Source: Scilla litardierei (taxonomy: Eukaryota > Streptophyta > Magnoliopsida > Asparagales > Asparagaceae). From it: DNA of 64,000 nt. Location: the NCBI GenBank assembly GCA_030789695.1, contig CM061132.1, positions 28,429,858 through 28,493,857 of the forward strand, written 5' to 3'. How positions within the stretch are numbered: the stretch's first letter is position 1; the number at the start of each line of letters is the position of its first letter. The notes under the pieces are model-generated. The model was not told the DNA's origin. It made no database searches and saw only the letters and a list, made by a program, of their open reading frames with translations. This document shows positions 21,990 to 32,695 of this stretch, one piece after another. Made by a program: the position numbers and the translations under genes.

Positions 21990-24130
21990 ATTGGAGCTTA
22001 ATTTATTTCAAGGCAGACAAGTTGTATTAGAATGCATATATCCTAACTAATTCCGATGGAATTTAAATAGGTGAAAACTTGTTGTATGCTTAATCTGGTT
22101 GCATGTGAAGGGAACCAATTATGCACACGTGTGTGAGTTGGCAGGATATTAAATTGGATGTGAATTAGTTATGCTAATCTAAATAGGTTAAGGGCAACGT
22201 GTCAATGGAATTCTATATAAAGGGCCTACATTGTTCTCTTCTAAATCATCAACTTATGACTCGTAAGGTCTTTCTTCTCTTCTTGTATAAGAAACCTGAG
22301 GATTTCTTCTAGAACTTCACATTATGAATTTGGGTTTTAAAATTAATGATTCATCGCTCTATACTTGTATTCTCGCTTTCTGATATAATAAACATTGATT
22401 TGTCACTCCATGTAGATGTAGATAATGACCCTAAATTCTTGTTTGTATTACTATTTCTCTACATTTTCTCTTATACAACGACTTGCTTCTGTACTTCGAT
22501 TTCTTCCCCTATCGGTAACTTATATTAAAATGTTGGTAATGTTCTTGACCGAGTTCTAGCATGCCATTCGTAAAGCACACGATGAACAAGTTCAATGGGA
22601 AGAACAATTTCAATCTATAATGCATAAAAATGTGTGCTCTATTGATAGCAATATTTTCTAGATGCACTTGTCGAAAAATATAAGTTAATGAGTTGATGTT
22701 CGTGCAGGGAAAGAAACATTAAAAGCTAAAGCACTTGCTACCATCCAACTTTGTCTATTAAAAGTTCTTAGGGTACCAATGATGATAAAAAACTATGGAT
22801 GGCTTGTGGCTCAGATTGAAAAGGTTATACATGATGAAGTGGACTAGCAAGATATATCTAAAACAATATCCATTCAATTTTTTAAATAAAATGAATGTTG
22901 CAAAAATACCATCTCGATAAATCACATAAGATTTTGATGGATTATGAACATATAGATGCTAAAATTGATTATGAATGTTCTCCATAATAATCCTTAATAT
23001 TATTATGATCTTTACTCTCTTTTGATAATTTCATCAATTCCATGCTTTATGGCCGAGACAATATTTATAGAAGATGTGAGATCTACTCTTCACTCACGAA
23101 TTGCGATAAAAAATTTTCAATACGAGCAAGGAGATTCAACCTCAATGATGGATCGCAAAGGGTTTATATCAAGGAAATTGAAATTATCGATCGAAGAAAG
23201 GTTGAAATGATTCCAAATTTAAAGGGAGAACAAAAATCAAAATGGCGGTTAAGAACATTAAATGTCATTATTGCAAGCAAAAAGGATACAATAAATTTAA
23301 TTGCCCAAAGAAAAAAGCAAAGAACAAAAAGTTGAAAGATACTCCACAGTTGCTGGTGTTAAAGGAAAATATTATTAAGATGTGATTCTCTCAGTTACAA
23401 ATCATGCCCGCATAATTGATGACTGGGTGTTGGATTTTAGATGTTCATTTCAAATGTGTCCTTATCGTAGTTGCTTTACCACACATTAGAATATTGATGG
23501 GAGAGTTGTCTTGATGGAAGATGACATGCCGTACAAGATAGTCTAGTCCTATCAAAATCAAAACGCATGGTAGCATGGGTAGGACTCTCGAAAAAGTTTA
23601 GCATGTACCAAATATAAAAAATCTTATCTATTTAGGAATTACAGACCTACTGTATTCGTAAAGGTGGAGTCCTTCATGTAATCAATAGTGCATTTGTAAT
23701 AATAGAAGCCACCCAAACAAATAGATTTTACATCATTCAAGATACCATGAGTGTTGGTGTTGATGTAATGTCATCGAGAGAGTCCAACTCAAAGACTACC
23801 ACATTATGGTATATGTGCCTAAGGCATACGAGCAAGTGAAGAATGACGATATCAGGCAAACAATATTTTGTTTGGAGGTCAAAAGGTGAAATAGTTAGAC
23901 TTCTGTAAGCATTGCATCTTCGGGAAGCAAAAAAGAATCCAGTTTGGTAATGCTACTCACAAAACGAATCTATCTTAAATTACATTCACTCAAATGTCTA
24001 AGGAAGTCCTCAAATTCCTTCCAAAGGTGATGCAAAATATATGTATATCTTTGCTCTTATTAATGACTATTCAAATTTATTCTAGATATGTGTTGAAGAA
24101 AAAGTGAGGTCAACAAGAAATTCAAGAATT
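21990..24130 (+). pseudogene. decayed Ty1-copia remnant (gag, protease, integrase start)
   Basis: A possible 5' LTR tail with TATA box (CTATATAAAGGGCC, near 22213) precedes a gag start at 22561, MPFVKHTMNKFNGKNNFNL, which then meets a stop. Zinc-knuckle-like KCHYCKQKGYNKFNCPK is readable near 23260. Protease-region DWVLDFRCSFQMCPYRSCF lies near 23415, with the active-site Ser-Gly replaced. Beyond 23830, shifted frames give integrase-like words (DYIHSDLWGPS-like, FALINDYSNLF). The motif order is that of Tork/Tnt1-type copia. No RT or 3' LTR is visible. Stops and frameshifts throughout indicate great age. Confidence 0.7.
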
Positions 24131-24519
24131 AAAAAAATTTCATCAAAAACCAAACCAAAAAGACAATTAACCACTATCAAACAAACAACAACATGGTGTT
24201 CTATTTTCAATAGTTCGATAAGTTCTACTAGAAGGGTGGTATTGTAAGTCTCACACAGTGAAGAAAACTCCACAACAAAATTAAGTTGTAGAGCGGATGA
24301 GCACGACCTTGTGGAAAGAGCAAAATGCAGTTGTAGAACGTGTGAACATGACCTGTTGGATAGAGCATGTGTGCTTTCAAGTTGTGGGTTGTCAAAGAAC
24401 TTTAAGTTGAGATGTATCCACAGCTTTTAATCTAGTGACTCGATCTCCAGCTATTGCAATTATTTACTAAACTCATATCACGATATGATCTGAAAGACAT
24501 GTTGATTACTCTATTTGGA

Positions 24520-24770
24520 AGGTGTTTGGTCGCCTTGCATGTCAACATATTAAAGTAAAAAAATAACCCAAAGGTAAAGCTGCCTCGTTGAATTGCCTTT
24601 ACAGGAAGCCCATACGGGAATTGCTTACGCGTTATAAGCCCGGCCTGCGCGCAGTTAGGAGGATTGGCCGCAATCTGAGCGGTACCATCCATCCTACCCT
24701 ACTACCTATAGGGGCCGTAAGGACCCTATCTGTTGGTTCGGGGATTGACCCCTGAAAAGTATCTTCATTG
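24520..24770. other. unexplained GC-richer island in intron 1
   Basis: About 250 bp that is less AT-rich than its surroundings, with words such as GCCCGGCCTGCGCGCAG and GGGGCCGTAAGGACC. It has no ORF I trust, no TSD and no TIR. It could be an organelle-derived insertion or an LTR fragment. I cannot tell by eye. Confidence 0.3.
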
Positions 24771-25270
24771 GTTATACTTTAATGATTGAAGGATACAAAA
24801 TTTGGATCATAAATTTTAAGCATAGGTTGATGTCAGCAAAGATGCCACTTTTGGTGAAAAATTCATGCTTCATTCAAAGGAATATGGTATCTCTTCTGGA
24901 AAATAGAACAATGGCAACAATCGGGTGGAATTTGAAACAATTTCGGAGAGAGATCGAGGAAGATGTGTGTGAATGCAATTTGGTTTCTTATAGTTTGGTT
25001 TCTTATGGTATTCATAACATGTGTGTGAATGTGAATGTGTGCAGGTGTGCATGTATAAGTATGTGTGTACATATAAAGATACATACTTGCATGCATATGT
25101 ATGTTGTGTACAGATGCATACGCATACACACATACATATGTACATATGTATGTGCTTGAGTACATGCATGCAAATGCATAATTGTATCGGTGTGTGTATT
25201 TGTTTATGAACACTTGCAAATTTATGTAAAGGTAGTATCCTAATTCCTAAATGTTATGTATCATATTAAT

Positions 25271-25438
25271 TGGGATGAGAATGGGCATGCCCAAAGCCCG
25301 TTTGGGCTTCCAATTGGGCATGCCACGTCATCATCCCTACAAAATCCTTCACAAATCCTAAAATAATTTGTGAAGGATTTTGTAGGGATGATGACGTGGC
25401 ATGTCCAAACGGGCTTTGGGCATGCCCATTTTCATCCC
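25271..25438. mobile_element. foldback MITE, near-perfect 168-bp hairpin
   Basis: Both arms start GGGATGA(G/A)AATGGGCATGCC and stay almost perfectly complementary for about 75 bp, to a short CTAAAATA loop. The left arm has an extra 12 bp (GCTTCCAATTGG), the only clear asymmetry. TAAT occurs just outside both ends (25267-25270 and 25439-25442) and may be the target duplication. It has no coding capacity. Transcription through the intron would give a long RNA hairpin. Confidence 0.8.
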
Positions 25439-25974
25439 TAATCATATAATTGTAGAACCTAAATGTAAGCATTGTAAAAGAAGACGTATGCATGTTCTGC
25501 AACCAAACAAACAGTAAAAGTACCCACACATAATGCATTAAAGTTTTTTAGTAATAAAGATAAAGAAGTAAATAAACAATAACACAACACCCATAGGTCA
25601 CATGGAAAAATAACATGTTGAAAAATATGTTTGGCAGAATGTTGGATTAAACCTAACTATCGGGGACGTTGACTGGAAACCACTTACTGTCATGTCATGG
25701 CATTGTATGCCAAAATAGCCAACATGTCAAACAACAGTCGATTCTTCGAGGCATTTTAATTCATCTACGGGTTTGTTGTAGTCTTTCGAGATAACGTTGC
25801 AAAAGCAATTTAACATTTTATGGAACTCAAGAGGTCACAGCGCTACAGCGCTACATATTCAGTACTTCAATCAGCAAGTCTTCCTATATGATGAATTTAT
25901 TCGGCTTCATTTTGTTACATATTTGAAAAGAGCTTCTCTGTTTGTATGTAGGCTTAGAGAGAGGTTAAAATATT

Positions 25975-26764
25975 GGGTTTTTAGCATATTTATCCCTTAA
26001 AATGCGTATTTTGGTATTTATCCCTTAAATATGTGTATTTGCTCTTATGTCCCTCAAATATTAACGTTAACCGTAATAGTCCCTCCACCATGTATTCTGT
26101 TAAAATATTAACCGAAATTACATTAATTAATGCTTAAATAATGATTACAGTTAATTAATTAAGAAATAAACTTTAATTAACAATTAACCACCCCCTCATT
26201 CGTTTTGGGCGGCGGCAGCGGCGGTGGCGGCACCACCTCCCCCTCCTCAAAAAACACCGGGAGCAGGCGCCTCCCCCCTAGAAAACGCCATGGAAACGCC
26301 GGGAGGCACCGCCACCTCCCCCTCTCCCTCCTCAAACGAGGAGGGGGAGGCAGCGGCACACCCCAGAATGCTAGGGATGATGTGCAAGGAGGGTCCCCCT
26401 CCAAGAAAACGCCGGGGAGGAGGCGCCTCTTCCTCCCCCTCCTCGTTTTCTGCAGGGGGAGGAGGCGCCTCCTCCTTCCCATCCTCCTCGTTTGAGGAGG
26501 CGGTGGCGGCGGCGCTCCTCCCCCCCACCAAAAAAATGTTGGGAAGGCGACGGCACTGCCCCCTCCTCCGCATGAGCCGTCCAGATTCCCCCAATGAAGG
26601 GTCCTAACGGAATACTCCTACTTCCGTTAGATTTTAACAGAAAGTTAGAGAGTGTGACTATTAAGGTTAAACGTTTAAGATTTAAGGGACTTTGAGAAAA
26701 TACGCATATTTAAGTGATAAATATCAAAATACGCATTTTTAAGTGACGGATATGCAAAAACCCC
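25975..26764. mobile_element. Mutator-like element, 790 bp, 9-bp TSD TAAAATATT
   Basis: The left end is GGGTTTTTAGCATATTTATC. The right end, on the opposite strand, starts GGGGTTTTTGCATATCCGTC. TIR similarity runs for more than 150 bp (TGCGTATTTTG, TTTATC and CTTAAATATG words on both arms). TAAAATATT flanks both sides (25966-25974 and 26765-26773), and 9 bp is the Mutator-type length. Between the arms (about 26175-26600) is very GC-rich, repetitive DNA with CCTCCCCCTCCTC tracts, unlike the AT-rich TIRs. No transposase is present. Confidence 0.85.
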
Positions 26765-27644
26765 TAAAATATTTCAGAACCATACATTCAAGCATTTGCA
26801 ATTCAAAAGGTTATGAAAAAATGTGTCAACTTTCAATAGATTAAAAAGGATGCACATTGTTGGGGAAACAAATGTTCACATGATATTAAAAAGGAACACT
26901 CAAACTTGCCTGAAAACTCCCATCCTTGATGTGGCGCCCAATATGGGTTTCCCCCAGCCTGCAACCATTGATGGGGATGATATTATAGTCCAGGAAAACT
27001 TGCTCAAATAAATAAACATATAAAGTTATTTACTTTGAGTAATCGTGTCATGCATAGTCAATCACCACATTGGAAGAGCTAATATCCCCACCAAAATAAA
27101 GAGTAAAATTTAAAGGCATGCCCCTAGTGTTGCAACATAGTACTTGTATTACTTATAACACATGTAGTATATAGCTTATTCTTCTCCTAGTTCTTCTTTT
27201 GATTCAATTCAACCCATTCATTAAATGCAGAAGGGGAAAGGGGGAATAAGAAACAAATTTGACACTTGGAACCCACCAAATCCATCTCCTTTGGCAGTAA
27301 AATCCCTCCTAATGGTTAGAACAGCCCAAAAGAACTACCGATATTTGTATCCTAACATTCTGCGATATATCTCTGCAACTAATTCAAAGTTTTTTCACTT
27401 CATTGGTAGTTATGATCACGAAAATCCTCTTTCTATGACCAATAGTTTCATACATTATACTACAACCTATCTTGGGAGCAAGGACTAATCTTTCAAGCTT
27501 TACAACCAAGCGCCCTAGAAACTTCAGTCAGCTATCCAGTTCCCAACAATCCATCACCAAAAACTTCATAGAATCATAAAACTCGGGCAAAAGCCATCAG
27601 TGCAACAATTTTCTATTTATCAAAATCTGCGGCCGAAAACTGAC

Positions 27645-28058
27645 CTGATTGAGTGGCGGATGGTACGCAGAAGGCGGCGGCGGGTGATGGGGCATTGGCA
27701 TCGAGTGGTGAGGCCGAGGTGGAAGAGTCGGCGGAGGGTATTGGCTGTGATGAGGGTAAGGTGGCGGCGGAGCGGGTTGTGACTGGCCGTGGTAGGGCGG
27801 CGCCGGGGCCCGCGGATGCGGCGGAGGTCCCATCCCCATTGGATGCTGCTGCTGATGAAAGTGCGGAGGATGATGGTGATTGGGATAGCCGTGCGGCTGC
27901 TGAGGAGGCGGCGGATGGTTGAAATAGCCGCCGGGCGGCGGTGGAGGAGGAGATGAGGAGGTGTACCACTGGTAATCTCCGCCACCGCCTGCGATCGTTT
28001 GCCCTAGCATCCGTCGTTCGTGCTGCTGCTGCTGTTGCTGGTAATGGAAAGAATCCAT
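27645..28058 (-). CDS. exon 1 of host gene: Gln/His/Pro-rich N-terminus
   Basis: The first ATG (28058) opens a 138-codon exon: MDSFHYQQQQQQHERRML, then a GGGG/SSSPPPPPP segment and long PHHPP, HPPPP and QPHGYPN tracts. It ends ...AYHPPLNQ at a near-consensus donor (CAG/GTCAGT). It is GC-rich compared with the rest of the window, as plant first exons often are. With exons 2-5 it gives a protein of at least about 540 residues whose only non-low-complexity blocks are in exons 2 and 5. The composition suggests a nuclear RNA- or protein-scaffold role, but I do not recognise a characterised family. Confidence 0.75.
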
Positions 28059-28150
28059 CGCTCAGCAAGGAAATAAGAAGAAATGAAGGCGATGATGGAG
28101 CTAGGGATTTTCGATGATTAAAGGGAAAATTTAGACTTCCGATACACAAA
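28059..28150 (-). promoter_or_regulatory. 5' UTR and promoter-proximal region of the host gene
   Basis: About 90 bp upstream of the ATG is AT-rich with a purine-rich stretch and no upstream ATG in a good context next to the start. No clear TATA box is seen. The transcription start cannot be fixed by eye. Confidence 0.4.
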
Positions 28151-28531
28151 TTAGTCCTGGGGATGTGGCACGGGCCTGCTATGGGCCGGTGTTAACAATT
28201 GGGGTGCAGAACAAACTAGGCTTCGAGTTCGATCAGAAGGACAAATTAAAAAAGAAATCCAAAAATTAAAAATAATTAGTAAAATTGGGTATGCTTAAAA
28301 TTATTTGCAGAAATCAACCAAGTTTTGCCACGTCGGAGCCTATGATGTGATTGGGCATGTTTAGGCGTGCTTCGATGTGGCCGCTCTTAGAATAATTTGA
28401 CCGGGGTTGCCAATCCCGATATTTTAGACACCAAGAGTCCTGACTTCGGGGTCAAATTTATATATTAAATTAATTGGTACATTTACTAACGTCTGGATGC
28501 TTGGTGGAGTGGTTTGATTTCCGCTTTTGGA

Positions 28532-28603
28532 TGGTATTTCGTGATTCGAACTCGGGACCTCTCCCATGCCAAGTAGGAATCATACCACTAGACAAAGCCC
28601 CCC
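28532..28603 (-). pseudogene. tRNA-Pro-like sequence or SINE head
   Basis: On the minus strand, GTCTAGTGGTATGATTC resembles the 5' half (A box) of plant tRNA-Pro. GAGAGGTCCCGAGTTCGAATC matches its B box and T arm. The acceptor-stem halves do not pair and the anticodon loop is altered, so it is not a functional tRNA. It could be a tRNA pseudogene or the Pol III head of a SINE. No poly-A tail or TSD was identified. Confidence 0.6.
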
Positions 28604-28663
28604 ACAACAATCCAGGAACAGATTTAATAGCTATTAAACAAAATATGATTTAAAATAAGTTAT

Positions 28664-28809
28664 TATTATGATTATCATCTGGGGGAGGAACCCCCAGCTC
28701 TTTATTTATAGCATATAGAGGAGCGTACATAGATAGGATACAGAAGATATACGCACATATATAAGATAGCCGTGATCCTAACCAACTCTGGTATTATCCA
28801 TTCACAACA
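28664..28809 (-). repeat. 3' LTR of element A (146 bp)
   Basis: Matches 50239-50385 along its whole length, with several substitutions. It contains a TATAAATAAAGAG element on the minus strand. A purine tract AAGGGGGAG (minus strand, 28810-28818) abuts it as the polypurine tract. Confidence 0.85.
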
Positions 28810-28821
28810 CTCCCCCTTATC

Positions 28822-29195
28822 CGGCCATATGTGTGGACTCTGCTCATGAATACTTCAGGATTCTGAGCGTAGTAGGAGTCTTACATGGCGTGCATACTTC
28901 AGGATCTTAAGTTGGTGAAGTTTGCCTCGTTAAAACCTTTAGCTATGGAAAACTATGTGAGAGAAATCTTAGTTAAGAAAAAAAGAGTACAAACGCTCTC
29001 TAACTCCCCTTGATGTGTACAAGCGACTCTGCTCATGAACACTTCGGGATTCTGAGTGTCACAAAAGGGGTGGATACTTCAGGATCCAGAGTTGATGTGA
29101 TTTGTCTCGTTAAACCCAATGGCTATGGAAAACCCCGTGGGAAAAACCATAGCTTAGGAAAAAGAGTACAAACTCCATCAACTCCCCATGATCTA
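28822..29195 (-). repeat. tandem duplication (about 190 bp x 2) in the 3' untranslated part of element A
   Basis: Two units each contain GACTCTGCTCATGAA, ACTTC(A/G)GGATTCTGAG, a CTCGTTAAA(A/C)CC segment, CTATGGAAAAC and AAAAAGAGTACAAAC, in the same order. The second unit begins near 29020. They lie between the RNase H remnant and the 3' LTR. Confidence 0.8.
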
Positions 29196-29349
29196 TAGAA
29201 GCCCTTAGACTTTTAGATCTCTTAGGTGTATATCATCATTCCTATTTATAACATTCCGAAATTATACACAAATTACAAATATCATCACTATTAAGCTGCT
29301 GCTGAATCCAAAAACTCTGGAGAGGTGTGCTAAGTTTCGTCGCCTATGA

Positions 29350-31082
29350 TGTGGTCTTCAGACTATGTGGTCAGCTCCACAATACCAGCCTCTATTCCAG
29401 TCGTCACATGGATGTGATGTACCACCAGGCGCCCTCAAATACACCATTAGTGTGGTGAAGATCTCGGAATGATAGGATGATGTTACCTTCATAATTTGAT
29501 TTGCAGATCTGTAGTAGATGGCCATCCCACTGTGGGTACCCAGTCTGTGATTTCTCAGTATATGGATCGGACCTGTAACCTGCATTTGCATAAACATGGA
29601 GGATGATACTTTATAATGTAAGCCCAAATCTTTCGGCCCTTGGAGGAAGCGCAGAAGGCTTAACTCCGGTCTAATGGCCCTTTTAGGTGCCAACTATCTC
29701 TGGCTAATGAGTTTACTGCAGCTGCTATATCGGGATACGTGCAGGTAGTCAGGAGTGCCTGATTGCACTTAGATAAGAGGCTTTAGGACCAATTATATCT
29801 TTCCCCTCTTCCAGCGATCGGAATGGGTCTTTTTGTACATCCATAGAGTGTACTACCATAGGTGTACTTTGGATGACAATGGTCCTTTTAATTTCTCCAA
29901 CGCACTTCTGGGCGTATGTAATAGGATTTATTAAGATAATAAATCTGTGGGCCATGACCTAATTTATTTTTACCTAGGTCTTTCATTTCATTTAATAGTC
30001 AGGCTTGAATAGATATTTCGGTTTTCTCTTCAGGAGATTTGATGAGATTTAAGTTGTTTACAACTATGATCTCAAATCATGTCCTTTGCTCAGATGCAAA
30101 GACAACCCTCAGTAGGAATCATTGCTTTGTCAAGTGATTCTCTTGGTTGTACATTATTTATTATTCTTATTGTTTTTCTTCAATAGAATAGACGTACCGA
30201 AATCTATTCAAGCATTTAAGAAAATGTGGAATTTATCTTTACCAAGATATCCACAAAGGTATGCCGTCACAACATCCAATAACAGCATATCGAAATTTTC
30301 CTTTACCGAATCGTAAGGTATTTGCATTTGATAACTTAGGGAGTCTGATGCATCATTTATGAGTCATGCTCATTTTAATTTGTTCATTTCCTAGTTACAG
30401 CGAAAAAAATCCTAGAGCTATAGGTTGTACCTTATAGCATACGATTTTATATTTATTTTTCTTACATGTGCAATACTTTATTATACCCACAGGTTTGACA
30501 CCTTTTGGTGTCTGGACTTCAGGTCCGAACATTTCACGTTTCATAAGTGAGTCCAGCTCATCTTTTATTGACTCGTTCCACATTTGGCCAATCTCTACGT
30601 TTGCATTTTAGCAACGGAGTATGGAACGATATTTTATAAACATCATCGCTTTTGTGATGTATATGTCAATATGCTACATAAATACATTGTCGACAATTAT
30701 GTTCTTTCTGTCCAACACCTCCACAGTACATACAACATTTACTTTCAATTTCAGTTTTTCCCGGCAGTTCCTCTGCAGTGGATTCCGGGAAGGGTGAGGG
30801 TGTGGATATGAGCGCATTGTCATGTGGTAGTATTGTCTTAAGATCTCCAGGAGTTTCTGTCCTTGGAGCCTACTGGTCTGACTCTTTTCTGTTGAGGAAC
30901 AACCACTTCTGCTGCTGGTGGATTTGCATCCATTCTCAGGGATGTCAATCTTAGCTGGAGTATTTGCAGCAGGGATGTGTGATCTGACAATCATCTGGTT
31001 GTCAATAAATGAGTTCGGTAACTGGTGAACATTGTTCTGTATGTGGAGGATCTTCATGATCTCATCTTCACATTGTTTCGTT
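29350..31082 (-). pseudogene. element A pol, distal part: reverse transcriptase and RNase H remnants
   Basis: Reading starts at 31082 with TKQCEDEIMKILHIQN and continues through RSHIPAANTPAKIDIPENG, the linker before RT. RT begins at 30583 (WNESIKDELDSLMKREMFGP...GVKPVG). Later RT is readable at 29955-29749 (STPMVVHSMDVQKDPFRSLEEGKDIIGPKASYLSAIRHS). The end of RT is at 29693 (LRFLQGPKDLGLHYK) and RNase H-like YHSEIFTT lies near 29460. The catalytic centre around YVDD was not found in a clean frame. Many stops and frameshifts. Confidence 0.75.
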
Positions 31083-32091
31083 TGTTGAGTATTGGTGTTT
31101 CATGCCAATCTTATTTTGATGATGATCACAACATTATGTTGTTGCTAATGAATCTTATGTTTTAGTCTCTCAGTTTATTTCAAGGATATCTTTCTTGGAG
31201 ACTAATCAATTGGTGTAAGGATGGACATCATGTGAAGAAGGGCCAATGTTTGGACTCAAGGAGAGCCAAAGCTTGGAGATGATGGAGAGCAATCAAGGCA
31301 TGAAGATTGAAGACTTAGACTCTTTTGAAAGCATTGTAATCCACGTAATTTACTTTATTGCTTTCTCTCTCTTTTGAGTTTAGGGTTGATGTAATGCCTT
31401 GCTAGATGGTTTACTCATACATACACATGCATTTAACCATCTTAGTGAACCTTAGGATTATCATAGAATCCAACCCAATAGGTTAACTCTTTCTGTCAGT
31501 CGCCTGTTGAGGGAAACACAGTCGACTGGGTGATTTCCAGTCGCCTGTAGATCCTTCTACAGTCGCCTGATATGCACTGCTCAAGTCAAAATTTCTATTG
31601 ACTCACACTTGAGCTTTACGCGCAGTCGTCTGTCAATCAGTTCTCAGTCGCCTGTATGTTTACAGTCGCCTGAGATTTGGCCAACAGTCGCCTGTCTAGC
31701 GTAGTGCAGTCTCTGCATCTCTCTGTCTTCTCTCCATACTTTACAGTAGTCGACTGATGAAGAATATACAGTCGCCTGACTATTCGACAGTCGACTGTAG
31801 TATTAACATCAGTCGCCTGTGCGAAGAATTGGAGAAAGAGTGCAGCTCTCTGTTTCGATCCATCCCCTGCAGCAGTCGTCTGCTGAAGGTTTAACAGGCG
31901 CCTGTCCTGTTTGTCAGTCGACTGTATTGACTTCGTCAGTCGACTGTCCTGGCTCAGATTATAGCCGTTGGATATTTTCTAGCCGTTGATCAGTCGACTG
32001 TCTTATGGTCATCAGTCGACTGTTCATGTCGTTTTCACCCAGTTTCTAGCCGTTGCAGATTTGATTTTCTGGCTGTTTCTTTGGGTTTTTG
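31083..32091 (+). repeat. element B 5' LTR, first part (U3 with palindromic motif cluster)
   Basis: Between 31496 and 32035 there are about 18 copies of CAGTCGCCTG or CAGTCGACTG and close variants. CAGTCGACTG is a perfect palindrome. Clusters of short near-palindromic motifs upstream of the TATA box are a known Sirevirus LTR feature. This part ends with TTTTG, the duplicated target of element C. Confidence 0.85.
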
Positions 32092-32695
32092 TGTTGGAAC
32101 CTGCCAAAACAGAGTTAGGATCGATAATTAAAGTTGAGACTTACGCTTGCGTATGCGGAACGGTAGTCTCGGAACTTTGCCTTCGGATTCGCCACGACGG
32201 ATCGAGTCTTCTCACGAACGGAGTAAGGCTACTAATCCACAATCTAAATCTCTATTTTAGATTAAGAACTTGGATAGAGGAAGAGAAAGGATTTCTGCAG
32301 AGCTTCGCTAGAATGAAGTTGCATGCATGAATGCCATGCAAAAGGTGTGAGAAATGGCTTACCCTTGGGTCTTATTTATAGCCCCCAAGGTAGTTATTTT
32401 AGGGTAAGTTGTTCCTTTGGAACAACTTAATTAAGGTGTACCATGATACATGGCACATTATAAGCTTAAGTTGTACCATATGCATGGTACAACATAAGCT
32501 TAAGATATTCCCCCTTTATTAGCCATATGTCGCATGCACTTATGCATATATAAAGCGACTTTCCTACTCATCCAGAGATCCTCTCCGCAAGGGAACAGAT
32601 TCCCTTTGCACACGACTTCGTGTACGCGACGTTCGAGGTCCGTATTCCCTCGTACATCCCCCACAAGGGTGTACAAACGTCTTCCATATCCAACA
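32092..32695 (-). repeat. 3' LTR of element C
   Basis: 604 bp. The minus strand starts TGTTGGATATGG and ends CCAACA. A TATAAATAAG core promoter element lies at 32371-32380 (minus strand), followed by the CACACC and ATGCAT-rich leader. Confidence 0.93.

Larger units (their letters stand above)
17963..27644 (-). other. host-gene intron 1 (about 9.7 kb)
   Basis: This lies between the CAG/GTCAGT donor of exon 1 and the CTGACAG acceptor of exon 2. It holds a (CT)n tract, a dimeric tandem-repeat tract, a copia remnant, a foldback MITE and a Mutator-like element, each listed. Segments 17963-19350, 24775-25265, 25445-25965 and 26774-27644 show nothing beyond AT-rich DNA, apart from a degenerate (TG)n/(TA)n tract at 25020-25210. 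A small exon could be hidden here. Confidence 0.6.

Noticed and set aside
24870..25219. Minus-strand Tyr/Cys/His-rich ORFs
   Set aside because: They translate a degenerate TG/TA microsatellite.
26177..26607. Pro/Arg-rich ORFs inside the Mutator-like element
   Set aside because: Open on both strands in a low-complexity GC block. No codon or domain signal separates them from chance.
27653..28149. Alternative-frame ORFs over exon 1
   Set aside because: They are shadows of the GC-rich exon. The chosen frame has the first ATG, a consensus donor and a sensible continuation.
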